64,000 bases of DNA from a virus: IMG/VR virus record IMGVR_UViG_3300035180_000978, positions 45,838-109,837 of that record, one strand, 5' to 3'. Shown piece after piece: positions 1 through 8,515 of this stretch (positions are counted from its first letter, which is position 1; each line of letters starts with the position of its first letter). The position numbers and the translations under genes are program-made. The notes under the pieces are model-generated. The model saw only the letters and a list, made by a program, of their open reading frames with translations, did not search any database and was not told the origin of the DNA.

Positions 1-1014
1 GTGCCAGATGGGGTGTCGCTCGTAGATCACCTCCTTGATGTTCAGCACGTACAGTTCGAACAGTGTCTTTTCGCTTCCTCTCGGCTTCTTGTAGAGCATG
101 TCCGGGTCGGGGCATATGACGAGGTTGCCACGAACAGGAACGAGCTCGGCAAGCATGTCTCCTTGCTCCGCACTGACTGACGAGCCCATGGACGCCACTG
201 CACGTAGTCGACGCTGATAGAAGGCGTGCACGTCAATGTGCCCCTCTACCAGGTACAGGTTGCCGTCTCTCCATCCGCCTGCTGGCGCAAGCGCTTGCGA
301 AGCGACTACGTGGGCGCCGTACAGCGTGCGAGCTTTTGGCCACCGAGCGAACCTTGCCTCGATCTCGTCTTCGTCCATCGAGTCGTAGAGGTGGCGTGGA
401 ATTCGAGCGATCGCGCGCCACTCCTGCTGGTCGATTCGGTAGTGCATGTACTTCAGCTTGGCGCCGATGGTGGAGCGTCCGGACATGCCCACCAGCTCAC
501 CGGTCGGCTTTCGAACAGGAAAGGTGGCCCTCTTCTCCTCTCGGTCGTACCCGATCTCGTACGCCTTCGCCGTGTCGATCATGATGCCGCGTTCGATCAT
601 GTACTTTGGCATCCTGTTGGCGAACCGAGCGATCGATGACTCTGGCCACGTGTGAAGCAGAGGTCGTGGTGGCGGCGGCGGCGGATCCTTCAGCGTCCAG
701 TTCCACTCGCCTTCGATGCCTCCCTGAACGTCGATCCCGAGATCCTTGGCGAGCATAAGGACCGCATCTTTGAAGGACGCGTCTTCCTGATGGATCACCC
801 AGTCGATGGCATCTCCACTCTCTTTGCATCCGTAGCAATGGTAGAAATTCTTCTTCTTGCTGACGTTGAAACTGGGCGACTTCTCCTGATGGAACGGACA
901 CAACCCGACAAAGTTCTGCCCCGCGCGACGAAGTCGCACGCTCAGGCTAATCAACTCCACCAGGTCTGTTTCGGACCTGACGCGCCGGATGACCTCCTCA
1001 GGAATCCGGGCCAT
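1..1014 (-). CDS. DnaG-like DNA primase (C-terminus cut by window edge)
   Basis: Primase that would make RNA primers at the phage fork with the helicase encoded just upstream. The first 338 codons are visible. A CHC2-type zinc-binding domain uses C39, H42, C60 and C63 within CPFHQEKSPSF...FYHCYGC. A Toprim domain follows: LYLVEGHID (E257, D261), then ASMGS, then VICPDPD (D303, D305). A proline run (residues 110-117) lies in the linker. The start at ATG 1014 has AAGGA upstream and overlaps the stop of the preceding gene by 17 nt. Codons 239-244 carry the palindrome CGCAAGCGCTTGCG. The assignment is firm; the helicase-interaction domain is outside the window. Confidence 0.95.
   Translation of the reverse strand, partial: MARIPEEVIRRVRSETDLVELISLSVRLRRAGQNFVGLCPFHQEKSPSFNVSKKKNFYHCYGCKESGDAIDWVIHQEDASFKDAVLMLAKDLGIDVQGGIEGEWNWTLKDPPPPPPRPLLHTWPESSIARFANRMPKYMIERGIMIDTAKAYEIGYDREEKRATFPVRKPTGELVGMSGRSTIGAKLKYMHYRIDQQEWRAIARIPRHLYDSMDEDEIEARFARWPKARTLYGAHVVASQALAPAGGWRDGNLYLVEGHIDVHAFYQRRLRAVASMGSSVSAEQGDMLAELVPVRGNLVICPDPDMLYKKPRGSEKTLFELYVLNIKEVIYERHPIWH
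286..299. repeat. Dispersed palindrome CGCAAGCGCTTGCG (perfect copy)
   Basis: Perfect 14-bp palindrome inside the primase gene, one of nine CGCAA-N4-TTGCG sites in the window. The function is unknown; binding of a dimeric protein is the simplest inference. Confidence 0.75.
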
Positions 1015-1327
1015 CGGAGAGCCATCCTTGATTCGTTATGCGTCGATGACGCGCTGTTGCTGCTTGAGCCTCCTTCAGCCGCCGACACATGGATTGGATG
1101 GCGATCTGACGGCCCCGTTCGGTCAACGCATTGCCGAAGAAGTAACAGTACCACTCGCAATGCATAAGCCAGTCTGAGGCTCCGAGCGGGGTGGGCATCT
1201 CCTGTGGATACGTGTCAGAGTCACCAGTGTCATCTGCGCATCCCTTAGGATCTAGCTTCGCAAAGACATCACGGGCACACATGCCGCAGATGATCTCGTC
1301 CTTGTACACATACGATTCGCGACTCAT
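998..1327 (-). CDS. Hypothetical Cys-rich protein, 109 aa
   Basis: Unrecognised small protein. The N-terminus has a CGMC pair (residues 14-17), followed by C30 and then a HCEWYC cluster near residue 60, a spacing compatible with one zinc site. The start at ATG 1327 overlaps the TGA of the preceding gene as ATGA, so the two are probably translationally coupled. An in-frame extension upstream would lie wholly inside that gene and was rejected. It sits between the helicase and primase genes, so a replication accessory role is possible but not shown. Confidence 0.8.
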   Translation of the reverse strand: MSRESYVYKDEIICGMCARDVFAKLDPKGCADDTGDSDTYPQEMPTPLGASDWLMHCEWYCYFFGNALTERGRQIAIQSMCRRLKEAQAATARHRRITNQGWLSDGPDS

Positions 1328-1674
1328 CACGTCGTCTCCGTACGCTGAAGCCCAGTCCAGCTGCGCGACTCCGGTGGCAACACCAGGAAAATTTCGACGT
1401 CGTACTCCTCCTGCGGCTCCGCTTCGACACCTTCCTTGGTACGACCAATCGTCCAATGCGCGTCGGCGCTGTACTGAATGTCTTCGACCACGAACATGAC
1501 GTCTTCCGTTCTCTGCTCGTCGAGCTCCTTCTCTTCGTCAGCCTTCACACGAAGACTTCTCAGAACGACTGTCTCGCCAGTTCGAGGAAGGAACGGCCAA
1601 CGCACTCTGGCAAGGAGTTCCGTTTCTCCCCTATCGTCGTTCATTGCTACGAAGTCGATCGTGATCAGTGCCAT
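1327..1674 (-). CDS. Hypothetical acidic protein, 115 aa
   Basis: Unrecognised. It starts MALITIDFVA at ATG 1674, preceded by AAGGAGCAAGGAC, a strong ribosome-binding site; the identical leader core precedes the gene starting at 21587. The sequence alternates hydrophobic and charged residues (VVLRSLRVKADEEKEL, FVVEDIQYSADAHW), suggesting a small beta-rich fold. It lies 28 bp downstream of the helicase gene and overlaps the next gene by ATGA. Confidence 0.8.
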   Translation of the reverse strand: MALITIDFVAMNDDRGETELLARVRWPFLPRTGETVVLRSLRVKADEEKELDEQRTEDVMFVVEDIQYSADAHWTIGRTKEGVEAEPQEEYDVEIFLVLPPESRSWTGLQRTETT

Positions 1675-1702
1675 GTCCTTGCTCCTTGCTCCTGTCGCTA
1701 CC

Positions 1703-3028
1703 TCAGAAGGGTAGATCGTCATCTGGTCCTGGCTGGTCGTTGGTCGGCGCTCCCTGGCCACCGTAAGCCTGGTAGTCCGCATCCTGGAACTTGCCCTTCT
1801 CTTCGTCTCCGCACTGCGAAAAGTCTTGGTGCTCCCAATCCCACTTCACGCGAACCTCATCGTCTCCGCTTGCCTCGCGAGCTTTGATGGCCTTGAAGAC
1901 CATCTCTCGGTCTGCCTTCATATCGTCCGTCTGGATCAGTGCAAACATGTTGTCGGCGAACCAGCCGAAATGATCCGAGATGCCGACACCCTCTGCCGTG
2001 AACGTTGACGGATCGTTCTTCTGCACTGTCCGATTGAACTGTGACGAGTAAACAATCGGCACTGCCTTCTTCTTGGCAATCATCTTCAGGCCAACAGCTA
2101 CGGCGTCCGCGTTCTCCTTCTGATTGAGACCGCGCTCCGCGAGAACCATGTAGACACCGTCGACATAGACGATGTCTGGTCGCACATGATCGATGGCGGC
2201 CTCGAGCAGGTCGAGCGTGATCCTGAACGAGTCGTCGACGATGTAAATGCCATCCATCGAGGCAAACTTGTCGAGCTCCTCGAAGAACTTCGTCTCCGTG
2301 AACTCATCGAGCTTGCCACGACGAACGAGTCCATGTGGAAGGCGAAGGTCATAAGCAAACATTCGTTGCGCAAGCGAGATCTGCTTCATCTCTGGCGAGA
2401 CGAAGAGGGTCTTGGACCCGGCATACTTCCATGCGTGATGACATGAAAGCAGTAGAGCGTGGGTCTTGCCCATCCCCAGTCGTCCGAAGAATCCGGTGTT
2501 GTCGCCAGGCTCCGCACCAAGCGTGATGTTGTTCATCCTGGACCAGGGAAACGGAACGCCCATCTTCCCTTCCTTCATGTCCAAGTACTTCTGTCGCACC
2601 AGCGGCGTCATATCGAAGAGCGATCGGACCATCTGGCGATCAACCAGCTCTTTCTCTTCCTGTTCACGCAAGAAGGACTTGATTCGATGGGTCGCCTTCT
2701 CGAAATCCTTCTGCTTCACCACCAGGTTCCCAATGTCTGGTCCGAGCCTGTTCCAGCTCTCCTGACGGTCGCGGTAGCGAAGCTCAGAAACGTAGTACTC
2801 CAGCTTGTCGATCTCTTCTTCCGGTAGCTGGAAGCTGGGAACCTCTTTCTGGATGACCTGCAACGTAGGAATGTCGTTGAACTCAGAAACGTGCCGCTCG
2901 ACAATTCGCCAAGCAAGCGAAGCGTCCCCCTTCAAGTACTTCCCGCCAAGCTGGTACCGCTTGACGAATTTCACCGAGTCCGCGCCTTCCTTCAGCGCTG
3001 CTGCCACGGTGCCCCTATCGAGATCCAT
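1703..3028 (-). CDS. DnaB-like replicative helicase with SSB-like C-terminal tip
   Basis: RecA-fold ATPase expected to unwind DNA at the phage fork. Walker A is GRLGMGKT (residues 182-189), Walker B is DIVYVD (285-290), and the following SSQFNR (328-333) is typical of DnaB/DnaB-like enzymes. The N-terminal 150 residues are helical. At 441 aa the size fits the family. It is flanked by a DnaC-like loader upstream and a primase downstream. Oddly, the protein ends in PDDDLPF, which resembles the acidic tip of bacterial SSB (DDDIPF). Whether that tail binds SSB partners is inference. Confidence 0.92.
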   Translation of the reverse strand: MDLDRGTVAAALKEGADSVKFVKRYQLGGKYLKGDASLAWRIVERHVSEFNDIPTLQVIQKEVPSFQLPEEEIDKLEYYVSELRYRDRQESWNRLGPDIGNLVVKQKDFEKATHRIKSFLREQEEKELVDRQMVRSLFDMTPLVRQKYLDMKEGKMGVPFPWSRMNNITLGAEPGDNTGFFGRLGMGKTHALLLSCHHAWKYAGSKTLFVSPEMKQISLAQRMFAYDLRLPHGLVRRGKLDEFTETKFFEELDKFASMDGIYIVDDSFRITLDLLEAAIDHVRPDIVYVDGVYMVLAERGLNQKENADAVAVGLKMIAKKKAVPIVYSSQFNRTVQKNDPSTFTAEGVGISDHFGWFADNMFALIQTDDMKADREMVFKAIKAREASGDDEVRVKWDWEHQDFSQCGDEEKGKFQDADYQAYGGQGAPTNDQPGPDDDLPF

Positions 3029-3089
3029 GTGTCTTTGCCTTTTCGTCCATTGCTCTGCGTCAGTGAGGGTCGCTCACAGTACCAAAAAT

Positions 3090-3125
3090 CAATGGCCCCC
3101 GTGGAGCGAACCACGAGGCCATTGA
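3090..3125 (-). terminator. Intrinsic terminator after the loader gene
   Basis: Read leftward, CAATGGCCTCGTGG pairs with CCACGGGGGCCATTG around the short loop TTCGCT, and ATTTTT follows. It lies between the loader stop (3142) and the helicase start (3028), so it would end or attenuate transcription of the upstream replication genes and implies a promoter for the helicase in 3029-3085 that I could not identify. Confidence 0.75.
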
Positions 3126-3141
3126 GACCCTCTCTTTGAGA

Positions 3142-3855
3142 CTATTCGTCGCCAGACAGTGCGGCCGACAGCTCGTCGACCTCCGTCTTGCGGCGGTCGT
3201 CACCTTCAACCTTTACTGCAAGGGTGGAGGCCTTCAGGACGTGGGCCATCGACTTCTTGTAGATGCCGTCCTCGCCCCCTTTCTGAATGTCAGCGGGAGT
3301 CATGTTGGTCGTGAAGATCGTCGACCGAAGTCGACTCGAACGATCCCTGACAAGATCCTCGAACAGGTCGGTAGCATAGCCGGCCATGTACCCGGTACCG
3401 GGGTGACCTTCCTTACCGAGGTCATCCACGATCAGTAGGTCCACAGCCTTAGCTCGATCAAGGATTGTCTGCGTGCGAGTAGCGTCGAAGTAGGTCTTGT
3501 TCACATCCGAACGCAGAAGGTCCGCAGCTCGAATGAACAGGGTCGTGAAGCCATTGCGACGGGCATGCTTTGCGCACACGACGGCCGCACTGGTCTTCCC
3601 GGTGCCGTTCGCACCCCAGAGCAAGAGGCCGAAGCCACGACTCATGGCGTCCTGGATGCGCTGAACGTACTTGCCGACGATTCGCTTGTGTTTCCCTTCG
3701 GAGATGCCGTCGAACGAGGCGGACCAGTAGCGTTCCGGTAGCCGCATGAGCACCAGGTCCTCTTGGGTCAGAGGACGAGCCGGGCGCACGACCACCGGTC
3801 GCTCAGCCGTCACCCCACCCAACGTCTTTTTCTCCTGTCGCACCGCGTTCATCAT
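3142..3855 (-). CDS. DnaC/IstB-like AAA+ helicase loader
   Basis: AAA+ ATPase of the DnaC type, expected to load the DnaB-like helicase. Walker A is GANGTGKT (81-88), Walker B is LLIVDDLGKE (140-149) and sensor 1 lies in TIFTTNM (179-185). At 237 aa the size fits. The ATG at 3855 gives a 53-nt overlap with the upstream gene; a TTG at 3822 preceded by AGGAG at good spacing would shorten this to 20 nt and is a credible alternative start. Confidence 0.9.
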   Translation of the reverse strand: MMNAVRQEKKTLGGVTAERPVVVRPARPLTQEDLVLMRLPERYWSASFDGISEGKHKRIVGKYVQRIQDAMSRGFGLLLWGANGTGKTSAAVVCAKHARRNGFTTLFIRAADLLRSDVNKTYFDATRTQTILDRAKAVDLLIVDDLGKEGHPGTGYMAGYATDLFEDLVRDRSSRLRSTIFTTNMTPADIQKGGEDGIYKKSMAHVLKASTLAVKVEGDDRRKTEVDELSAALSGDE

Positions 3856-4633
3856 ATTCGCCCTTGTTGAGGGCCCTCGTTCTGGAATCGTTGGAAACTC
3901 TGTCTGTTCCGATCTTCTGACCCGAGAGAAGCTCCTGACCGATCGAGTCCAGGAACTTCAAGCACCAGCCAATCGTGGGGTACCCTCGAAAGTTGTGTCG
4001 TCGAGTGATGGACGTCCAGTTCTCGATAGTCAGCTCCACCAGCTTCGTAGCTCTGTCAGGACCGATCCTCGCGATCAGGTTCTTCGCGATGGACATGCTC
4101 TGGATGTCCCACTTGACGATCTCGACGGTCGGGAACGAACGACTCCATGCATCCTTCCAGTGACCGTAGAGCGTATGTGAGCTGAACTTCGGGTCCTTCC
4201 TCGGCCTCTCTTCGTCCTCCCTGTCCATTCCTTTCCGAAACGGCTTGGCAGCTCTTCGCTCATCCACGGCCTTGGACCGCTCGGCACTACTTTGCGAGAG
4301 CGATGCCAAGAGCTCATCGCGGGTGTCATTGAACACAGTCGGTGGACGCGACTGATACAGCGCCACCGGATTGGTGAGCTGCACTTCCATCACGCTGTCG
4401 ACTCGATTCAACACGACAAGACCTGCTCTCTCTAGCTGCTCTACCTGATCGCGCAGCTTGGAGAGGCCGATACCTCTTGCTACTGCGTGACCCTCGAAGT
4501 CGATGCTCCCATTCTCTTGCTCCGTGAGGAGCCACACATACGTGCGAAACGCTCCGTCGAGTACGTTCGAATCTCGAAGCGTTTCATGGGTTGGCACAAT
4601 TCGTTCCTCTGGCCTTCGGACTTTCCACTGCAT
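3803..4633 (-). CDS. Winged-helix replisome-organiser-like protein
   Basis: 276 aa. The N-terminal 25-95 looks like a winged helix (AVARGIGLSKLRDQVEQL followed by AGLVVLNRV), and a C-terminal helical part contains WTSITRRHNFRGYPTIGW. This architecture, directly upstream of a DnaC-like loader, resembles phage replication initiators and replisome organisers (DnaD/DnaT type). The family match is by eye. ATG 4633 has GGGAGAG upstream. The middle is basic and low in hydrophobic residues, probably a linker. Confidence 0.65.
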   Translation of the reverse strand: MQWKVRRPEERIVPTHETLRDSNVLDGAFRTYVWLLTEQENGSIDFEGHAVARGIGLSKLRDQVEQLERAGLVVLNRVDSVMEVQLTNPVALYQSRPPTVFNDTRDELLASLSQSSAERSKAVDERRAAKPFRKGMDREDEERPRKDPKFSSHTLYGHWKDAWSRSFPTVEIVKWDIQSMSIAKNLIARIGPDRATKLVELTIENWTSITRRHNFRGYPTIGWCLKFLDSIGQELLSGQKIGTDRVSNDSRTRALNKGEYDERGATGEKDVGWGDG

Positions 4634-4864
4634 CCATCTCTCCCGTGCTCGTCGTCATGTTCTTGGGGGCCCCGTTGAGGGAAGGTGAGGAGAGAGGGTG
4701 CCGGAAGAAAGTTCGTAGGTACACCCATAAGTGCGCCAGTGCTTGCAGTAAGGTACCGCGCCAGCGACTCGTGCGCAAGCACGCGGTGTCCCGCTACCGT
4801 GCCCTTCCGGCCCAGACTGCGCGAACTGCGCGCACAAAACTGCGTCACCGCGTCAGAATTGCAC
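4634..4864. other. 231-bp intergenic region between methyltransferase and replisome-organiser genes
   Basis: No convincing gene: three short minus-strand frames overlap here and none has protein-like composition. It contains GC-rich self-complementary stretches (GGGGGCCCCG at about 4665-4675, GTGCTTGCGCAC near 4780) and two split halves of the CGCAA/TTGCG palindrome. It probably holds a promoter for the replication block, but I cannot point to a -10/-35 pair. Confidence 0.5.
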
Positions 4865-5656
4865 TCATTCTTGGAAGAGCAGCTGCTGCTTCACCGAACG
4901 GCATCCAGCCATTTTCTGGCTGAACGACAGGCCCTCGTCGATGCCCTGGAGCCGCGTTCGTGACGTCTGCACGTAGTCTTTACCCTCAGCATCCCGCTCG
5001 ATGCCGAAGAACCGACGTCCACGCTGGAGGCAGGCCACACCAGTGCTCGACGAACCGGCGTACGCATCCAAGACCAGCTCTCCCTGGTCGGTGAAGTCCT
5101 GAACGAGCTCGCGCATTAACGACACTGGCTTCGGCGTCTCATGCAGCCTCTCGACGCGCTCCACTCCATGACGCCAGATGCCACGCTTACCGTGCGCGTT
5201 CCAGTGCATGGAGCCGCCACCTTTTACGCGCTTGTGCATGATGGCGATACCTTCTGCGGCCTGGGCCGGTCGGTCGCTGGATAGCTGTGGTGCTCCATCG
5301 ACACGGTCCCAGACACCAGCTCGGATCCACTGCTTCTCTCCAACCGCCTGCTGGTAGAGACCGAACATCTCCAGTGGGCAGAACACCAAGACCCATCGAC
5401 GCGTGACGCGCAGCAGCTCGTGTACGAACTGGACGTTCTTCAGCGAATCGAAGTCGATGGCGTGAACGCGCGTACCTTTGCCTTTCTTCGCAACGCTGCG
5501 AGCGCCCTTGTGCGTCTTCTTGTCGTACGGAGGATCCGTGATGCACGCGTCGAACGTGTCATTGGGAAGTGTCTTCAGGAAGACAGTGCTGTCTGCCTTC
5601 ACCACTTCCCAGTTCTTATTGCCTTCGATCACATGCCCCAAGCTCATCGTCTCCAT
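4865..5656 (-). CDS. DNA methyltransferase (beta-class N6-A/N4-C)
   Basis: Modifies adenine or cytosine amino groups, perhaps protecting phage DNA. Catalytic motif IV is TDPPYD (40-45) and the SAM-binding motif I comes later as LDAYAGSSSTG (196-206), followed by FFGIE (E220). The IV-before-I order marks the beta class of the N6/N4 methyltransferase family. 263 aa; no restriction enzyme is recognised nearby, so it is probably an orphan. Its start overlaps the preceding gene by 41 nt. The target sequence cannot be read from the protein; TACCNGGTA and CGCAAGCGCTTGCG are candidates only because they are enriched. Confidence 0.92.
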   Translation of the reverse strand: METMSLGHVIEGNKNWEVVKADSTVFLKTLPNDTFDACITDPPYDKKTHKGARSVAKKGKGTRVHAIDFDSLKNVQFVHELLRVTRRWVLVFCPLEMFGLYQQAVGEKQWIRAGVWDRVDGAPQLSSDRPAQAAEGIAIMHKRVKGGGSMHWNAHGKRGIWRHGVERVERLHETPKPVSLMRELVQDFTDQGELVLDAYAGSSSTGVACLQRGRRFFGIERDAEGKDYVQTSRTRLQGIDEGLSFSQKMAGCRSVKQQLLFQE

Positions 5657-6080
5657 TGCTAGTCGAAGCTGACTCGGTGTGTCTACGCCTTGGCATGTCT
5701 GGCTGGACTGGCGGCACTCCTTCCGACTCTGCTTTCGACTTTCTCTTGTCGCGCCTGACCTGCTTGACTCGGTCGGCCCTTGCTTTCACCGCATCTGCGA
5801 TGACCTTCTCTTGGCTCGACGACTGCTTCGAGAGTCCGGCCTCGACCTTTGTGAAGCACTCAGAACAGTACCGAACCTTGTGCGTTCTGTGGCTGGCAGA
5901 ACTTGCTGACTGGGCACGCACCGTGACCGTAGACATGTTCTTGGCCGTAAAGACAACGTTGCACTTTCCACATGCGACCCCGGCGTTCTTGGCCTCCTTT
6001 CGACAGTCAGAACACTCGGTGGACGAGTAGTCGCACATCAAGAGGACGGTACCGCAGTGCTTGCACGACTTGGCTGTCAT
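5616..6080 (-). CDS. Zinc-ribbon protein, 154 aa
   Basis: Three Cys pairs (CKHC 6-9, CSDC 23-26, CGKC 37-40) and a fourth CSEC near residue 72 suggest two small zinc ribbons in the first half. The second half is Lys/Arg-rich (KVKQVRRDKRKSK region) and may bind nucleic acid. No family is recognised. The tail overlaps the methyltransferase start by 41 nt. ATG 6080 is preceded by GAAGGATGACCTGGA. Confidence 0.8.
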   Translation of the reverse strand: MTAKSCKHCGTVLLMCDYSSTECSDCRKEAKNAGVACGKCNVVFTAKNMSTVTVRAQSASSASHRTHKVRYCSECFTKVEAGLSKQSSSQEKVIADAVKARADRVKQVRRDKRKSKAESEGVPPVQPDMPRRRHTESASTSNGDDELGACDRRQ

Positions 6081-6086
6081 TCCAGG

Positions 6087-6272
6087 TCATCCTTCGGTGA
6101 GGAGCTTTTTTCCAGATTGCGCGTGCGTCTGCACGTTGGCCTCGAGCGTGGACGTTGCGCATCCAGTGCACCGAAAGTTCGACTTGCCGGCGGCCGTGAG
6201 CGTTCCCACCGGAAACTTGAAGTGCTTGCCACAGTTCGTGCACGAGACCGATTCGAGCTGGTTTGCATCCAT
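6087..6272 (-). CDS. Small zinc-ribbon protein, 61 aa
   Basis: SCTNCGKHF and NFRCTGC form a classic four-Cys zinc ribbon filling most of the protein. ATG 6272 follows GGAGAAGATCATC. The next gene starts 7 bp downstream. Function unknown. Confidence 0.8.
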   Translation of the reverse strand: MDANQLESVSCTNCGKHFKFPVGTLTAAGKSNFRCTGCATSTLEANVQTHAQSGKKLLTEG

Positions 6273-6305
6273 GATGATCTTCTCCGTTCCACACAGTAGT
6301 ACCAA

Positions 6306-6626
6306 CTACGAACCGTCTTCGCCATCTGGCTTCTTGTTCAACTCCGCCAGGACTTCCTTGGATGGATTGTCTTGCTCGACGGCTGCCTTCGCGTGTCTAC
6401 TTGCTGCGAGTGCGAGGCGTCGATGTTTCGAGCGCCTCTTTTCGAGCTCGACGCACGCATCGTAGAGAGTGATCGCGAGCGAGTCCCACGCGAACATGCA
6501 CGAGTCACAATCTCCGGTGGCGCCGAAGTTCGGACAGGGAACCTGCGTGATCTCGCGCGTCGGACATGCCTCAAAGAGGACATGCACCAACGGCTCCCTG
6601 TCGACTCTGCTCGGTTGCTGGCTCAC
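6306..6626 (-). CDS. Hypothetical protein with CPNF..CDSC cluster, 106 aa
   Basis: Contains VPCPNFG and DCDSCMF (three or four Cys), then a basic helical tail (KRRSKHRRLALAASRHAK). The start is a GTG at 6626 overlapping the upstream TGA as GTGA, with AAAGAG before it. Function unknown. Confidence 0.75.
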   Translation of the reverse strand: MSQQPSRVDREPLVHVLFEACPTREITQVPCPNFGATGDCDSCMFAWDSLAITLYDACVELEKRRSKHRRLALAASRHAKAAVEQDNPSKEVLAELNKKPDGEDGS

Positions 6627-7309
6627 AGCGACTCTTTCTTGCCCTTCTTCAGCGCCTTCTTCACGGCGAGGTCGGGCCCGAGGATTGCCCCGGCGATCGC
6701 CACATCATAGATCTCGTCGCAGTCGACCGTCACCGTTGTCGAGACGGGAACGTCGTCCATGCACTCACTGACATCATCAGCCTTGAGGATGCCGAGTGTG
6801 ACGAGCGCCTCGAACTTCTCCTGTGAGAAGTACGGAGGCGGTGGCTCCGGGATAACCATGCACGTGCCGACGAGCGGCTTCCCCGTCTCCTCTTCCTTCT
6901 TCTTGAGGAGAGCAATGGCTCGGTCCCTATTGAGGACCTTCTTTCCGTAGCTGCCGTTCTTGCTGACCGCGGCGAAGCCTTCGCCAGCCTCCAGTCGAAC
7001 CTCGCGATCACTCAGTGTGGGAGCGTTCTCGGCGAGCATCTCGTCGACTTCCTTGCGGAGAACCTTCTTGCGACGATCGAGAGCGTTGGCAAGACGCGTC
7101 ACCAGAACGAATGCGCGCACCTTCTCCACCGGGCTCATGTCCTTCACACTGCCGTGGAAGACGAGGTTCTTCGACTTCTCTACGAGCGTGAGCGCTCTAT
7201 CGCTCGGCGCCTTTTCGAGGTCCTCGCGGGTGACGTCCACCACTGCGGACAGCGCCACAATGCGGACCGCCTCGTCGCTCTTCTCTTCCGTCTTCTTGTC
7301 CTTGCTCAT
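6623..7309 (-). CDS. Hypothetical protein, 228 aa, helical then beta
   Basis: MSKDKKTEEK at ATG 7309 is chosen because GACAAGGAGAAGACG precedes it. A helical segment (RLANALDRRKKVLRKEVDEM, residues about 75-95) followed by a short beta segment and NRDRAIALLKKKEEE loosely recalls phage Gp157/Gam-type accessory proteins, but the similarity is too weak to name it. The C-terminus is Lys-rich. It lies in the string of small genes upstream of the replication block. Confidence 0.75.
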   Translation of the reverse strand: MSKDKKTEEKSDEAVRIVALSAVVDVTREDLEKAPSDRALTLVEKSKNLVFHGSVKDMSPVEKVRAFVLVTRLANALDRRKKVLRKEVDEMLAENAPTLSDREVRLEAGEGFAAVSKNGSYGKKVLNRDRAIALLKKKEEETGKPLVGTCMVIPEPPPPYFSQEKFEALVTLGILKADDVSECMDDVPVSTTVTVDCDEIYDVAIAGAILGPDLAVKKALKKGKKESL

Positions 7310-7328
7310 CGTCTTCTCCTTGTCTTGC

Positions 7329-7640
7329 TCAACCAAACGATCTTTCGCACTTGTCGCAGTGCAAGCAGCCACAGCTGAACATCTTGCACTGTCGAACCGT
7401 TCCTTCTTTGCATGGGCACGTGTCGCCATCTACGATTCGACGAAGCGCTGACGATACCTTCGACAGCAGCTCCTTCTCTCGGTCGGTCAGCAGACCGTCT
7501 TTCGACGCTGGGCCGCCCCAACCACAAGGTCCGTCCATTTGATCTCTGATGGCGTCTCCTTCGGGCCCGTCGCTCTTGCCGTTCTTTTCGAGCTCATAGA
7601 GATCCAAGGTGAGCCGCAGCATCTTTTCGAACGGCTTCAC
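7329..7640 (-). CDS. Hypothetical Cys-rich protein, 103 aa
   Basis: The C-terminal third holds a dense cluster (TCPCKEG, QCKMFSCGCLHCDKC), probably binding one or two metal ions. Start taken at GTG 7640, which overlaps the upstream stop as GTGA and has TGGAG five bases before it; a GTG at 7679 would add 13 residues but lacks a ribosome-binding site. Function unknown. Confidence 0.7.
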   Translation of the reverse strand: MKPFEKMLRLTLDLYELEKNGKSDGPEGDAIRDQMDGPCGWGGPASKDGLLTDREKELLSKVSSALRRIVDGDTCPCKEGTVRQCKMFSCGCLHCDKCERSFG

Positions 7641-8041
7641 GGCAGCTCCACATAGCCGGTGCAGTTCGTCATTGGACACTTGATAGTCTCGCCCGCGGCG
7701 AGCTGGTCGACGAAGTGCTTGAAGTGATCCGAGTCGCGCATGAGTCGGATGATCAACTCAGGCAACAGCCTGAAGACCAAGGCTGCCTCGTACACGCAGT
7801 CGTACTTGTTGTAGCCGTTGACATGCCCTCTCTTCGTTCCTTCTGGATACTCGGTGGCAGCTCCAACGTCGCACGTACAGGAGCAGTTGTGCCAGTCGTG
7901 CAAAGCAGTGACGATCAACTCGTCATCGCTCATGTCACGGTGACTCTTCTTCTCCTTGGCGAGATACTCCTTCTTGCGCTCCATCTGAGCGTACTTCTCG
8001 GGGCCGAGCTTCTCCCGGAGCAGCTTGTTGAAATCAACCAT
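7637..8041 (-). CDS. Hypothetical protein with CSCTC and CPMTNC motifs, 134 aa
   Basis: Starts MVDFNKLLREKLG with a basic helical N-terminus. It has NCSCTCD in the middle and CPMTNC at the end, so a metal site formed by distant Cys is possible. Start ATG 8041 follows GCGGAG and overlaps the upstream gene by 8 nt. No recognised family. Confidence 0.75.
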   Translation of the reverse strand: MVDFNKLLREKLGPEKYAQMERKKEYLAKEKKSHRDMSDDELIVTALHDWHNCSCTCDVGAATEYPEGTKRGHVNGYNKYDCVYEAALVFRLLPELIIRLMRDSDHFKHFVDQLAAGETIKCPMTNCTGYVELP

Positions 8042-8216
8042 CTCCGCTCGTCCTCTTCAGGGTCTGAAGGATCCGCATATACGGCCAGCGCTCCTTGTCC
8101 GACCACTTCTTCGCGGTCGTCCTCAAGAAGCTGTCGACCACTTCGATCAGACGCTTCATGTCGTCGGTGTTCACCGCAAGCATTTCCTCATCCATGAGGA
8201 CTGGTAGCCTTCTCAT
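8034..8216 (-). CDS. Hypothetical protein, 60 aa
   Basis: Short, mostly helical, basic C-terminus (RILQTLKRTSG). AAGGAGAGCGTCG precedes ATG 8216, the same leader type as the gene ending at 8232. Function unknown. Confidence 0.65.
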   Translation of the reverse strand: MRRLPVLMDEEMLAVNTDDMKRLIEVVDSFLRTTAKKWSDKERWPYMRILQTLKRTSGDG

Positions 8217-8231
8217 CGACGCTCTCCTTGG

Positions 8232-8504
8232 TTACCAGGCCGCCTTCGGGATCTTGTCGCCGATCTCGATGACTCCGTGAGGATCGACCGACATCAAGAA
8301 GAACGCGACCTTCTCGCCCTTCACGAATCGACCCTGGAGCGCCGTGCAGTTGTAGACGAAGGCGTCGATCTCACCCTTCTGGTCCATGATTCTGGCGTTC
8401 GGTCCCGAGTAGTCCTCGGTCGGACTCTTGTTCTCCACCAGCTCCACCTTGACCCGATGGTTCCCGGCTTTCCACACGCTGATTCCGTTCGTCTCGATCC
8501 TCAT
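8232..8504 (-). CDS. Hypothetical protein, 90 aa
   Basis: Beta-rich small protein (RVKVELVENKS, GEKVAFFLMSVD). ATG 8504 follows TAAGGAGAGCGAAC. Not recognised. Confidence 0.75.
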   Translation of the reverse strand: MRIETNGISVWKAGNHRVKVELVENKSPTEDYSGPNARIMDQKGEIDAFVYNCTALQGRFVKGEKVAFFLMSVDPHGVIEIGDKIPKAAW

Positions 8505-8515
8505 GTTCGCTCTCC

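Noticed and set aside
2341-2382. TTGCGCAAGCG as another copy of the dispersed palindrome
   Set aside because: The half-sites are in the reverse order (TTGCGCAA); it does not fit CGCAA-N4-TTGCG, nor does the similar site near 42540.
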